Position numbers and translations under genes: made by a program | Part shown: positions 43,315 through 52,400 of the stretch, in pieces | How positions within the stretch are numbered: the first letter of the stretch is position 1 | Layout of the letters: every line of letters starts with the position of its first letter | Notes under the pieces: generated by a model | Database searches by the model: none | Seen by the model: the letters and a program-made list of their open reading frames with translations, nothing else | Told to the model about the DNA's origin: nothing | Origin: Bradyrhizobium sp. LHD-71 | GTDB taxonomy: Bacteria > Pseudomonadota > Alphaproteobacteria > Rhizobiales > Xanthobacteraceae | Reading direction: 5' to 3' | Length of the DNA: 64,000 nucleotides | NCBI RefSeq assembly: GCF_031157255.1 | Contig: NZ_JAVIFX010000008.1 | Location: 186,001 to 250,000, forward strand

Positions 43315-44463
43315 ATGTTCTTGACCGAGCAGGATCTGGTCGACCTGGTCGCCTTCAGGCGCGATCTGCATCGGCATCCGGAGCTGTCCGGAGAGGAAAG
43401 AGAGACGGCGAGGACGATACAGGCGATTCTCTCTGCGTCCGGCGCCGACACAATCGTCACCGGACTCGGAGGGCATGGCGTTCTGGCGATCTATCAGGGC
43501 GATATGCCTGGTCCGACCGTTATGCTGCGCGCCGAGCTCGACGCATTGCCGATCGAGGAAGCCTCCGAGGTTTCGCATCGATCACGGGTTTTGGGAAAGG
43601 CGCATCTCTGTGGCCACGATGGTCATATGACGATCCTGGCAGGGGTGGCGCGTGGTCTCGGCCGGAAGCGGCCGCGCTGTGGTCGAGCTGTGCTGCTCTT
43701 CCAGCCGGCTGAGGAGGACGGCTCGGGTGCAGCCGCCGTGCTCGCGGATGAAAAATTTCAGGAGATTCGGCCGGACTTCGTGTTCGCCTTGCATAATCTG
43801 CCTGGCGTTCCGTTGGGCCAAGTTGCCATCGTCGATGGTTTGGTCAATTGCGCCTCGCGCGGCATGCAGATCGTATTGTCCGGGCGAACGGCGCACGCGT
43901 CGAACCCGGAGCTTGGTGTTTCGCCGCAGGGAGCCATCGTCCGATTGCTGCGCGAGATCGCCGCTTTGGAGCGCGGTGGAGAATTGGACCGGGACTTTTC
44001 CATGGTGACAGTCACTCACGCGCGGCTTGGCGAGCCGGCCTTCGGTATCTCGCCTGGACATGCCGAGCTTTGGCTGACGCTCAGGACGCTGGCGGATTCG
44101 ACGATGGAGAGCCTGTGCTCGAGAGCTGAACGGTTCGTTCGCAGCGTCGCGGAATCCGAGAGGCTGCAGGCCGAGATTGCTTATCGCGACGTGTTTAGCC
44201 ACTGCATGAACGCGCCCGAGGCCGTCACGCATCTCAAGAATGCCCTTGATGCGGAGGGCGTGAAGCACAGCGGGGAGGGGCTGCCTCTGCGAGGCTCCGA
44301 AGATTTCGGACTGTTCAACCGGCGTGCAAATGCCGCCATGTTTTTCCTCGGGGCGGGAACAGGCCATGCCGGTCTGCACGATCCGAGCTACGATTTTCCG
44401 GACGCGCTCATCGACGTGGGCTCGAGAGTCTTCATGCGCACGCTGCGCAATTTGCTCGGATGA
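43315..44463 (+). CDS. M20 family amidohydrolase (hippurate/indole-acetyl amino acid hydrolase-like)
   Basis: This 382-residue zinc amidohydrolase has HRHPELSGEERETA near the N-terminus. Its metal-site segments are RAELDALPIEE, LCGHDGHMTILAG and FQPAEEDGSGAAA; the lid/dimer domain has SGRTAHASNPELG. The final His lies in GTGHAGLHDPSYDF. The family removes acyl groups from amino acids (hippurate, N-acetyl amino acids, IAA conjugates). It ends just before the ICE-like motifs of the siderophore locus and is probably not part of it, since the ICE sites lie between. A removal role for an acyl chain from the siderophore is conceivable but unsupported. Confidence 0.85.
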   Translation: MFLTEQDLVDLVAFRRDLHRHPELSGEERETARTIQAILSASGADTIVTGLGGHGVLAIYQGDMPGPTVMLRAELDALPIEEASEVSHRSRVLGKAHLCGHDGHMTILAGVARGLGRKRPRCGRAVLLFQPAEEDGSGAAAVLADEKFQEIRPDFVFALHNLPGVPLGQVAIVDGLVNCASRGMQIVLSGRTAHASNPELGVSPQGAIVRLLREIAALERGGELDRDFSMVTVTHARLGEPAFGISPGHAELWLTLRTLADSTMESLCSRAERFVRSVAESERLQAEIAYRDVFSHCMNAPEAVTHLKNALDAEGVKHSGEGLPLRGSEDFGLFNRRANAAMFFLGAGTGHAGLHDPSYDFPDALIDVGSRVFMRTLRNLLG

Positions 44464-44495
44464 TCGCGCTGTGAAGCGTGGTCCGAGCCCGTATA

Positions 44496-44512
44496 TTTAG
44501 AAGCGTTCAAGC
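44496..44512. promoter_or_regulatory. ICE-like Irr binding motif 1
   Basis: TTTAGAA-GCG-TTCAAGC resembles the rhizobial iron control element TTTAGAA-N3-TTCTAAA bound by Irr. The left half is a full match and the right half matches at TTC and one further A. It is 191 bases upstream of the TonB receptor start. Confidence 0.6.
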
Positions 44513-44519
44513 TAAAATA

Positions 44520-44536
44520 TTTAGAGACATTCAAAA
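44520..44536. promoter_or_regulatory. ICE-like Irr binding motif 2
   Basis: TTTAGAG-ACA-TTCAAAA matches the ICE pattern TTTAGAA-N3-TTCTAAA at 12 of 14 fixed positions. It starts 24 bases after motif 1, so the two are on nearly the same face of the helix. Tandem placement before a TonB receptor supports iron-responsive control by Irr. Confidence 0.65.
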
Positions 44537-44702
44537 GAGAGTCAGTGCGGCGCTCCACACTGTGGTCTCGCGATCACGGTCGCATGCGAATCTCCACACT
44601 TAGATCGCTTCTAGGCCCCGATGACCTGCCCAATGCGACTCGTATGTTAGGACGAACGCGCGGGAATCCTCGCATTTCTGAACATTGGGGTTGGGGCAAA
44701 TC

Positions 44703-47045
44703 ATGTATCGAGCCGCGCCGAGACATTTCGTGCGGGCCGTTTCGCTGGGAGCGGTCAGTTATCTCGTGCTTTCTTTGGATTATTCGACGGGTATGCAGAG
44801 CGTATTGGCGCAAGGAAGTTTGCCACCCGTTGTCGTCGACGCGCCCACACAGCGAAGGGCAACTCGCACAGCTCCGGCGCAGCGAGCCAGCACGACGCGC
44901 GTGCAAAGGCGCGTCGCTGCCCCGCAAGTTCGAACCGTTGAGCCGGTACCCTATCTTGTGCCGTCCACGGGCGCGATCGGAGCGCTGCCGGCGCCTTACG
45001 CCGGTGGTCAGGTGGCGAGCGGCGGAAACCTGGGAATGCTCGGCAACCGCAACGTCATGGATACACCGTTCAACCAGACGAGCTATACGGCGGAACTGAT
45101 CCAGAATCAGCAGGCGCGAACGATCCGGCAGGTCCTGGAGAATGATCCATCGGTGAGGGTCTACCAGGCCGCGGGCGGCGGTGCTGACGGCCTTTACATC
45201 CGCGGTTTTTACTATGACAGCGGCGACTATGCGCTGAACGGACTGTATGGCATCGCGCCATACTATTCTTCGGATGCGAACTACATAGAGCGCGTCGAGG
45301 TGCTGAAAGGTCCAAGCGCCTTGCTGAACGGCATGACAACCGGCGGAACGGGCGTGGCGAGCGGCGGCGCCGTCGGCGGCAGCGTCAACCTGATTACCAA
45401 GCACGCTCCCTTTTATGACATCACTCAGCTCACCGCGACCTATGTGTCGAAATCGCAGTTCGGCGAACAGATCGACGTCGCCCGCCGCTTCGGTGAGCGC
45501 AAGGAATGGGGCGTGCGCGTAAATCAAGCCTATTCGAAAGGCGATACGCCCTGGAATAGGCAAACGGACGAGAACGGCAACATCGTTGCCGGTATCGACT
45601 ATCTGGGTGAGCGCGTGCGCGTTGCGGTCGATGTTGGCTATCAAGCCGACAATCTGAACCCGCCGATGCGCTTCTTTACCCTGGGCTCGACAATCCTCCC
45701 GCCGCCCCCGAAAGCCGGACTCAATTTCCAGTTCCCTTGGGCGTTCTATAAGCCGACGGATTTCTTTACGACGGTAAAGGGAGAAGTGGATGTCACCGAC
45801 TGGCTGACGACTTACGCCGGATTCGGTTATCACGACAGCAAGATCAACTATGCGTATGGTTCGCCGGTCATAATCAATGCCGCGCCTGGCTTTCCGTTCC
45901 AGTTGGGAGGCCTACAATCGCGCCCATTTGCCGGACAAGAGAGGTTCGAAACCCTTGCCGGGGAGGCCGGGGCGCGAGCGGCTTTCGATACCGGGTTCAT
46001 CAACCACGCTGTGAATGTGAATTATTCGGTCAACGATCGAACTTATAATCAGTTCATTCGTGCTCTCCCGATGACCGCGCCGTCGCTTTTCTGGAACCTG
46101 TACAGAGAGCCTACAAATATTCCTCTACCGAGCTTTTCAGCTGTCGGTGCGAACCAGCAAACTGGCGTGAATCTCTGGAGCGTCGGCGTCTCCGATACGA
46201 TGTCAATCCTCGACAAACGTATCCAGTTCACGATCGGCATCCGACGCCAGAGCGCGAGTAGCGAGGTTGCGAACTTCCTCACTGGTGTCAACAGGCCGGC
46301 GAGCGAGACCTCCGTGTGGACGCCCGCCTATGCGCTCGTGGTGAAGCCGCTCGATAACCTTTCGCTGTATGCAAACTACATCGAGGGGCTGCAGACTCCG
46401 CATGTCGTGTCGGGCACGTTTGCCAACGTGGGAACCGTATTCCCGCCGGGCCAGACGAAGCAGTTCGAGACAGGGGTCAAGTACGATTTCGGCCGCTTTA
46501 CGACCACGCTGAGTTACTTCGATATCACCCAGCCTAGCGTCATCGCCGTGACGGTACCTGGAATGCAGCCGTTCCAGGCGCTTAACGGCGAGCAGCGCAA
46601 CCGCGGGGTCGAACTCAACGTTTTCGGTGAGATCACACCCTGGTTCCGGATGCTTGGTGGCGTAGCCTGGATCGACGGCGAGCAGATCAGGACGCCCAAT
46701 GGCGTCAACGATGGCAAGAAGGCGATTGGCGTCGCCGACGTAAACGTCAATCTCGGCGCCGAAGTGGATTTGCCGTTCGTTCCGGGCCTGACGTTGACGG
46801 GCAGGGTGATCTACACCGGGCGGCAGTACGCCGACGTGGCCAATGTCGTCGAGCTGTCGGAATGGACGCGTGTCGATCTCGGCGCGCGATATACCTTTGC
46901 CTCGCCGTGGAACGGCAAGCCGATCGTCATTCGCGCCAACATCGAGAACATTGCCAACGAAAGCTACTGGGCGTCAGCGCACAGCGGCACGATCACGCTC
47001 GGTGCGCCGCGGACCTATCTCGTCTCGACGACGTTCAATTTCTAA
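44703..47045 (+). CDS. TonB-dependent siderophore receptor
   Basis: The 780-residue outer membrane receptor begins at ATG 44703 (a TTG at 44685 is possible). A signal-like segment VRAVSLGAVSYLVLSLDYS leads into a Pro/Thr/Arg-rich linker. The plug domain follows (about residues 115-240), with QQARTIRQVLENDPSVRV, YIRGFYYDSGDYALNGLYG and ERVEVLKGPSALLNG. It then has a 22-strand-type barrel with NYIEGLQTP and YDFGRFTTTLSYFDI and ends in Phe, as expected for BAM recognition. There is no N-terminal STN signalling domain, so it is not a FecA-type trans-envelope sensor. It probably imports the ferric form of the product of the downstream synthetases. It ends at a strong terminator, and ICE-like sites precede it. 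Confidence 0.92.
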   Translation: MYRAAPRHFVRAVSLGAVSYLVLSLDYSTGMQSVLAQGSLPPVVVDAPTQRRATRTAPAQRASTTRVQRRVAAPQVRTVEPVPYLVPSTGAIGALPAPYAGGQVASGGNLGMLGNRNVMDTPFNQTSYTAELIQNQQARTIRQVLENDPSVRVYQAAGGGADGLYIRGFYYDSGDYALNGLYGIAPYYSSDANYIERVEVLKGPSALLNGMTTGGTGVASGGAVGGSVNLITKHAPFYDITQLTATYVSKSQFGEQIDVARRFGERKEWGVRVNQAYSKGDTPWNRQTDENGNIVAGIDYLGERVRVAVDVGYQADNLNPPMRFFTLGSTILPPPPKAGLNFQFPWAFYKPTDFFTTVKGEVDVTDWLTTYAGFGYHDSKINYAYGSPVIINAAPGFPFQLGGLQSRPFAGQERFETLAGEAGARAAFDTGFINHAVNVNYSVNDRTYNQFIRALPMTAPSLFWNLYREPTNIPLPSFSAVGANQQTGVNLWSVGVSDTMSILDKRIQFTIGIRRQSASSEVANFLTGVNRPASETSVWTPAYALVVKPLDNLSLYANYIEGLQTPHVVSGTFANVGTVFPPGQTKQFETGVKYDFGRFTTTLSYFDITQPSVIAVTVPGMQPFQALNGEQRNRGVELNVFGEITPWFRMLGGVAWIDGEQIRTPNGVNDGKKAIGVADVNVNLGAEVDLPFVPGLTLTGRVIYTGRQYADVANVVELSEWTRVDLGARYTFASPWNGKPIVIRANIENIANESYWASAHSGTITLGAPRTYLVSTTFNF

Positions 47046-47351
47046 GCGGCGCTCGTTCACAGCATCGCTGCCGTCGCGGAGTATCCGCGGCGGCATTTTT
47101 GTTTGCGGTTCCACTTCTCTCCACACCCGACGCGTCTGATGACAAGTCGATGATGGGTTTCCGGTGATGTAGCATCTCTCTTGCGAAATCAGATGCTTGC
47201 GATCTGTGCATGTCGTGCACGCGGCTGTCGTATTTTTTCTGCGATCCAACCTTGGAGGTATTAAAAACTTTCGCAGCGATATTGTTTTGACCGTCATGTG
47301 CTTCTGTCTTACTCAAACGCGATCGCTTTCCTGAGACAAAGGAAACAGGGC
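47046..47351. other. 306-base intergenic region before the synthetase operon
   Basis: Holds the terminator of the receptor gene at 47069-47100, then about 250 bases with lower GC content, including TATTTTTTCTGCG and GGAGGTATTAAAAAC. This probably contains the promoter of the mbtH-to-synthetase operon. I could not find an ICE-like motif or an obvious -35/-10 pair in it, so the regulation of the operon is less clear than that of the receptor. Confidence 0.4.
47069..47100 (+). terminator. Intrinsic terminator of the TonB receptor gene
   Basis: TGCCGTCGCGGA (47069-47080) pairs with TCCGCGGCGGCA (47084-47095), 12 pairs with one G-T, loop GTA. TTTTT follows at once. It lies 24 bases after the receptor stop. 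Confidence 0.8.
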
Positions 47352-47582
47352 ATGATGGTTTTCGACAGAGAAGACATCACCTTTACGGTCGTCATCAATC
47401 ACGAAGAACAATATTCGATCTGGCCGACGTTCAAGGACATTCCCAACGGTTGGAAGGCGGTCGGAAAAACGGGCACCAAGAAGGAATGCCTCGATCATAT
47501 CGAGCAGGTTTGGACCGATATGCGGCCGCTGACGCTTCGCAAATTCATGGACGAGAACGGCTCGCCGTCGAACGCCGCTTGA
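47352..47582 (+). CDS. MbtH family protein
   Basis: The 76-residue protein (start at 47352 or 47355) has all MbtH hallmarks: [10 protein letters not shown] near residue 16, IPNGWKAVG near residue 30, and the C-terminal [14 protein letters not shown]. MbtH proteins bind the adenylation domains of synthetases and are needed for their solubility or activity. It is the first gene of the synthetase operon, with a 12-base gap to the thioesterase (if ATG 47595 is used). At least one of the adenylation domains downstream is therefore likely to depend on it. Confidence 0.93.
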   Translation: MMVFDREDITFTVVINHEEQYSIWPTFKDIPNGWKAVGKTGTKKECLDHIEQVWTDMRPLTLRKFMDENGSPSNAA

Positions 47583-47594
47583 GTGAGGCCGGTG

Positions 47595-48344
47595 ATGCGG
47601 CTTCTCTGTCTGCCATACTCCGGCGGAAGCGCCATGCTCTACGCGCGCTGGCGCAGACTCCTGCCATCATGGATCGACGTGCAGCCCGTCGAATGGCCGG
47701 GGCGCGGCGTGCGCATGGACGAGCCGCTGGCGACCGATCCCTTGCAACTCGCAAGCCAGCTCGCCAGCGAGCTCCACCCGAACATTGATCGTCCGTATGC
47801 GCTGTTCGGACATAGTCTCGGTGCACTGATCGCATTTGAGCTGGCTCACAGCCTGCTCGATCGCTGCGCGCCCGCGCCGCTCGTCCTGTTCGCGTCGGGC
47901 ACGGAGGCGCCGGCGGTGCGAGACGGCAGCAGATGGCGGCAGCCGTTGAGCGACGCCGCGTTGTTGAAAGAGTTGCGGGGGCTTCGCGGAACGCCTGATG
48001 AAGCGTTGTCGAATGACGAGATCATGCGGATGGCGCTGCCGGTGCTTCGCGCCGATTTCCTGATGTGCGGGGCGTACGTCCACCGCGAGCGGCGTCCGTT
48101 GCCGTGTCCCATCCACGTTTTCGGTGGAGACGACGACGACACCAGCCGCGCTTCGCTGGAGGCCTGGAAGCGGGAGACCGCCGCGGGCTTCGCCCTGGAT
48201 ATCCTGCAAGGTCACCACTTCTTCATCCACACCCAGCAGGCCGAGATGCTCAGCCTCATCACTTCGGTGCTGTCGCGCCACTCCGGTCGATCGCAGCCGC
48301 AGCTATCGGATCGCGGGGCGGCGGCCTCGGTGCAACGCGCCTAG
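47595..48344 (+). CDS. Type II thioesterase of the siderophore operon
   Basis: The 249-residue alpha/beta hydrolase of the GrsT/TesA family begins MRLLCLPYSGGSAMLY. It has the nucleophile motif FGHSLGALIAFEL near residue 80, an acidic region HVFGGDDDDTS and the catalytic His in LQGHHFFIHTQ. It removes stalled or wrong acyl groups from carrier domains. The ATG at 47595 has TGAGTGAGG upstream; GTG at 47583 is also possible. Location between mbtH and the hydroxylase gene supports the editing role. It is not the chain-release domain, which is not visible in this window. Confidence 0.9.
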   Translation: MRLLCLPYSGGSAMLYARWRRLLPSWIDVQPVEWPGRGVRMDEPLATDPLQLASQLASELHPNIDRPYALFGHSLGALIAFELAHSLLDRCAPAPLVLFASGTEAPAVRDGSRWRQPLSDAALLKELRGLRGTPDEALSNDEIMRMALPVLRADFLMCGAYVHRERRPLPCPIHVFGGDDDDTSRASLEAWKRETAAGFALDILQGHHFFIHTQQAEMLSLITSVLSRHSGRSQPQLSDRGAAASVQRA

Positions 48345-48439
48345 AGCTGCGCGCGAACGCGCACAGCTCATCTCACCAGTTCGCGGCATGCCAGCTGCCG
48401 TCGTCGGATCGAAACATTGGCTCGAATGGAAGCAAGATC

Positions 48440-49408
48440 ATGAGTACGTTCTCCGTCCGTCCGCTTCTCGACGGCAGAAGCCTGCCGATGCTGCTGCAGT
48501 CCGATGACACGGATGCGCCGCTCGGCGGGGCGCTTCCGATGCTGCGCGACACTGTCGATCGGCATCTGATCGGCTGTGGTGGGGTCGTATTCCGCGGCTT
48601 TTCTCTCGACGGCCCCGATGCGTTCCGGGCGTTTGCAGCGGCTTTCGGCCATCCTCTCCTGACCTATGAGTTCGGCTCGACGCCTCGCTCGAAGGTGACC
48701 GCCGGTGTCTATACGTCGACGGAGTATCCGCCACATCAGCACATCCCGCTGCATAACGAGCAGGCCTATACGCGCGACTGGCCGATGAAGATCTGGTTCT
48801 ACTGCATGCAGCCAGCCCAGGAGGGCGGCGAAACGCCGATCGCCGACAGTCGGGCGATTCATCGCGACATGCCGCAGGCGATCCGTGAGCGCTTCGCCGA
48901 GAAGGGCGTGATGTATGTGCGCAACTACGGCAACGGTCTCGACGTGGACTGGCAGGATGTCTTCGGCACCGAGTCGAAGGCGGAGGTCGAGATCTACTGC
49001 GCCGCGCACGACATCGATTGCGAATGGAAGGACGACGGTGAGCTTCGTACCCGCCAGATCTGCCAGGGCACGGCGCGTCATCCCGTGACCGGCGAATGGG
49101 TCTGGTTCAACCAGGCCCATCTATTCCATGTCTCAAATCTCGAGGCGGAGGTGCGGGAAAGTCTGCTTGACGTGGTCGGCGACGAAATGGAGCTGCCGCG
49201 CAACGTCTTCTACGGCGACGGCTCGCCGATCGAAGACGAAACGCTCGCCACAGTCCGTGGTGTGCTGGACGCGCACAAAATTGTCTTCCCCTGGCAGGCC
49301 GGCGATGTCGTCATGCTCGACAACATGCTGACGGCTCATGCGCGCTCACCGTTCAAGGGACCGCGCAAGGTGATTGTCGCCATGGCCGAGCCGAACCACC
49401 AGCGCTGA
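48440..49408 (+). CDS. TauD/SyrP-like Fe(II)/2-oxoglutarate-dependent hydroxylase
   Basis: The 322-residue non-heme iron oxygenase has the metal triad His105 and Glu107 in PLHNEQAY (the H-x-E variant used by SyrP-like enzymes) and the distal His300 in LTAHARSPF. An Arg a few residues later (RSPFKGPRK) would bind 2-oxoglutarate. SyrP in syringomycin synthesis, and related enzymes in cupriachelin-, serobactin- and pyoverdine-type loci, hydroxylate the beta-carbon of aspartate (or histidine) on the carrier protein. Directly downstream the synthetase has an aspartate-type adenylation domain, so beta-hydroxyaspartate is the likely product and supplies an iron-binding group. Gap to the synthetase start: 27 bases. 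Confidence 0.87.
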   Translation: MSTFSVRPLLDGRSLPMLLQSDDTDAPLGGALPMLRDTVDRHLIGCGGVVFRGFSLDGPDAFRAFAAAFGHPLLTYEFGSTPRSKVTAGVYTSTEYPPHQHIPLHNEQAYTRDWPMKIWFYCMQPAQEGGETPIADSRAIHRDMPQAIRERFAEKGVMYVRNYGNGLDVDWQDVFGTESKAEVEIYCAAHDIDCEWKDDGELRTRQICQGTARHPVTGEWVWFNQAHLFHVSNLEAEVRESLLDVVGDEMELPRNVFYGDGSPIEDETLATVRGVLDAHKIVFPWQAGDVVMLDNMLTAHARSPFKGPRKVIVAMAEPNHQR

Positions 49409-49435
49409 AGGTTCCGGAAGCAGAAGTCGATACCG

Positions 49436-52400
49436 ATGCAGACAGAGAACCTCGTCGAACGATTGCGCAAGCATGCCGCATCGCGGTCGGGCCGAGTTGC
49501 TTTGCGCTTTCTCGAAGACGACGACGTCGTCCACGAGCTGACATTCGCCGGGCTCGATGCCCGTGTTCGCTCGGTCGCGAGCCTGCTCCAGCAATTGGGA
49601 GGCGCGGGCGAGCGGGCGGTAATCCTCCTTCCTAGCGGGCTCGATTATGCCGTCGCATTCTACGCCTGCCTGTATGCGGGTGTGATTGCCGTGCCGGCCT
49701 ATCCGCAGGACGGCGGAGGTGCTCGTCACGCGGGGCGCCTCGACGGAATTCTCAGCGACGCGACGCCGCGTTTCGTTCTGACGAGAACGGATCTTCGTGC
49801 AGATATCGAGGCGCTGCTGCCGAAAACCACCGGCGTCCAGATCGTCGAGGTTGATGCCGTGCAGCCTGATCTGGCCGCGGATTGGCGAGAGACGAGGTTC
49901 GATGCCGATGCGGTCGCGTTCCTGCAGTACACCTCCGGATCGACCTCCCAGCCAAAAGGTGTTTGCGTCTCGCATGGCAATCTGGTGGCCAATGAGCGGG
50001 CGATCCAGGCCCTCGCCGGGGCGACGCAGGACGACATCTTCGTCAGCTGGCTGCCGCTTTACCATGACATGGGGCTGATCGGCGGCTTGTTGAATCCGCT
50101 GTTTGTCGGCTACTCGGCGGTGCTGATGTCGCCGGGCCATTTTCTGGAACGGCCCCGGCGCTGGCTCGAGGCGATCAGCCGCTACAATGCGACACTGAGT
50201 GGTGGCCCCGATTTCGCGTATTCACTGTGTGTCGACCGCATTTCCGACGAGAGTCTCTCACAGCTCGTTCTGAGCAGCTGGCGCTTTGCGTTTTCAGGCT
50301 CCGAATTCGTTCGTTGCAGGACGCTTCGGAGGTTTGCGGAGCGGTTCAAGCCGGCCGGATTCGATGCGCGTGCGTTGGCGGCTTGTTACGGTCTCGCCGA
50401 GGCGACGCTGCTCGTCAGCGGCAGCGAGCTCGGCGTCGAACCGGTCACGTATACCCTCGATACGGCCGAACTCGCCGCTGGTCGCATTGTCCATGCGAGC
50501 GAAGGTACCGATCTCGTGGCTTGTGGCCGACTGATCGAAGGTCACGCGTTGCGGATCATGCGGGTCGATGGATCGACCGTCGCTGAGCCTGACGAGATCG
50601 GCGAGATATGGGTCGCCGGACCGAGTGTCGCGCAGGGCTATTGGAGGAATGCGAAAGCGACGCATCAGGCGTTTGTCGAACGAGACAACCAACGCTGGTT
50701 GCGTACAGGAGATCTGGGTTTCGTTCGCGACGGCACCCTGGTCGTGGCAGGGCGACTGAAGGACCTGCTGATCGTTCGCGGCCAGAACATCTATCCGACT
50801 GATGTCGAACAGGCAGTGGAGGCCGGCGTCAGATCCGCCCGCAAGGGGCGCGTGGCTGCGTTTGCCGTCGACACCAATGGACACGAAAGCATCGGTGTAG
50901 CGGCCGAATTCAGCCGCACCACGCTCGCGCGCACGGCGCCCGAGCTGCTCGCGCATGCGATCGGCGAAGCGGTGCTTCGGCAATGCCAGGAGTATCCGGC
51001 CGTCATCGTGCTGCTGAACCCGCGCGGTATGCCGTTGACGACCAGCGGAAAGCTTCAGCGCTCGGCCTGCAGTGCAGGCTGGTCGAACAATATGCTCGAC
51101 AGCTTTATGGTTATCGAGCACGGACGAAGCAGCGATGGTCGCTCGCTGACAGGGAAAGCGGTGAATGCGCCCGCAACGGAGACCGAACGCGCCGTCGCCA
51201 CGATCTGGTGTGAAGCACTTGGTGTCGAGACCGTCGGTCGGGAAGACGATTTCTTCGTGCTCGGCGGCAACTCAATCTCCGCCGGCCAGGTCGCGGCTAC
51301 GATCCGCGAACGTTTCGGCCGCGAGCTGGAGCTGCGCAGCTTCTTCGATGCGCCGACGCTTGCGGCCTTTGCCAGCCGGATCGAGGCACTGGTGCGCGAG
51401 GGGGCGAGCGAAACACTGCCGCCAATTCAACGCGCGTCCCCGCAGGTTCGCAATGCATTGTCTCATGCCCAGGAGCGGCTGTGGTTTCTGTGGAACATGG
51501 ATCCTGGCGGGACGGCCTACACGGTTGCGAGCACGATTCGCCTGAAAGGCGGACTCGACCATTCCATCCTGTCGAGAGCGATCACCGAGGTCGTTCGGCG
51601 TCACGACGTGCTGCGCACCACGTTCGTCGCCAAGGAGGGCCGCGGCAGTCAAGTCGTTCATGACGCCATGGATGTCGCGATCCGGTTCGAGGACCTGCGA
51701 CGTCATACTGTCTGCGATCGCGGCGGTTACGCTGCCGCGCTGACGAAAGAGGAGCTTGCTCGGCCCTTCGATCTCGTCAACGGGCCGTTGCTGCGCGCCG
51801 TTCTGCTTCGCCTTGCCGACGATGAGCACGAACTGCTCCTGCTTGCGCATCATATCATCGTCGATGGGTTGTCACTGAACGTACTGCTGCAGGAGTTGGC
51901 GGCACTCTATCGCAGCTTCAGCCAGGACAACGTCGGGCCTCCGCCGTTGCCGATGATCCAGTATGCCGATTTCGCCGCCTGGCAGCGAAAATGGCTTGCC
52001 AGCGGCGAGGGCGAGCAGCAACTCGCTTACTGGCGCGCCCGTCTGGGCGAGACGCATCCCGTTCTGGCGCTGCCGCTCGACCGGCCACGTCCGGTCGTGC
52101 AGAGCCATGGCGGGGGCACGATCGGCCTCGAGATCGATGGAACGCTCGCCGTCCGCCTCAAAGCACTCGCCGGACAGCATCGTGCGAGCCTCTTCATGCT
52201 GCTGCTCGGCGCCTATCATGTGCTGCTGCACCGCTATACGGGGCAGACTGATCTGCGGGTGGGCGTGCCGGTGGCCGGGCGCCGGCATGTGCAGCTCGAA
52301 CGGCTGATCGGATGCTTCGTCAACACGCTGGTGATGCGCGCCGACATCGTCGACCGAATGAGCTTTTCCGAGTTGCTTGCGCAGGTCAAGGAAACGGTGA

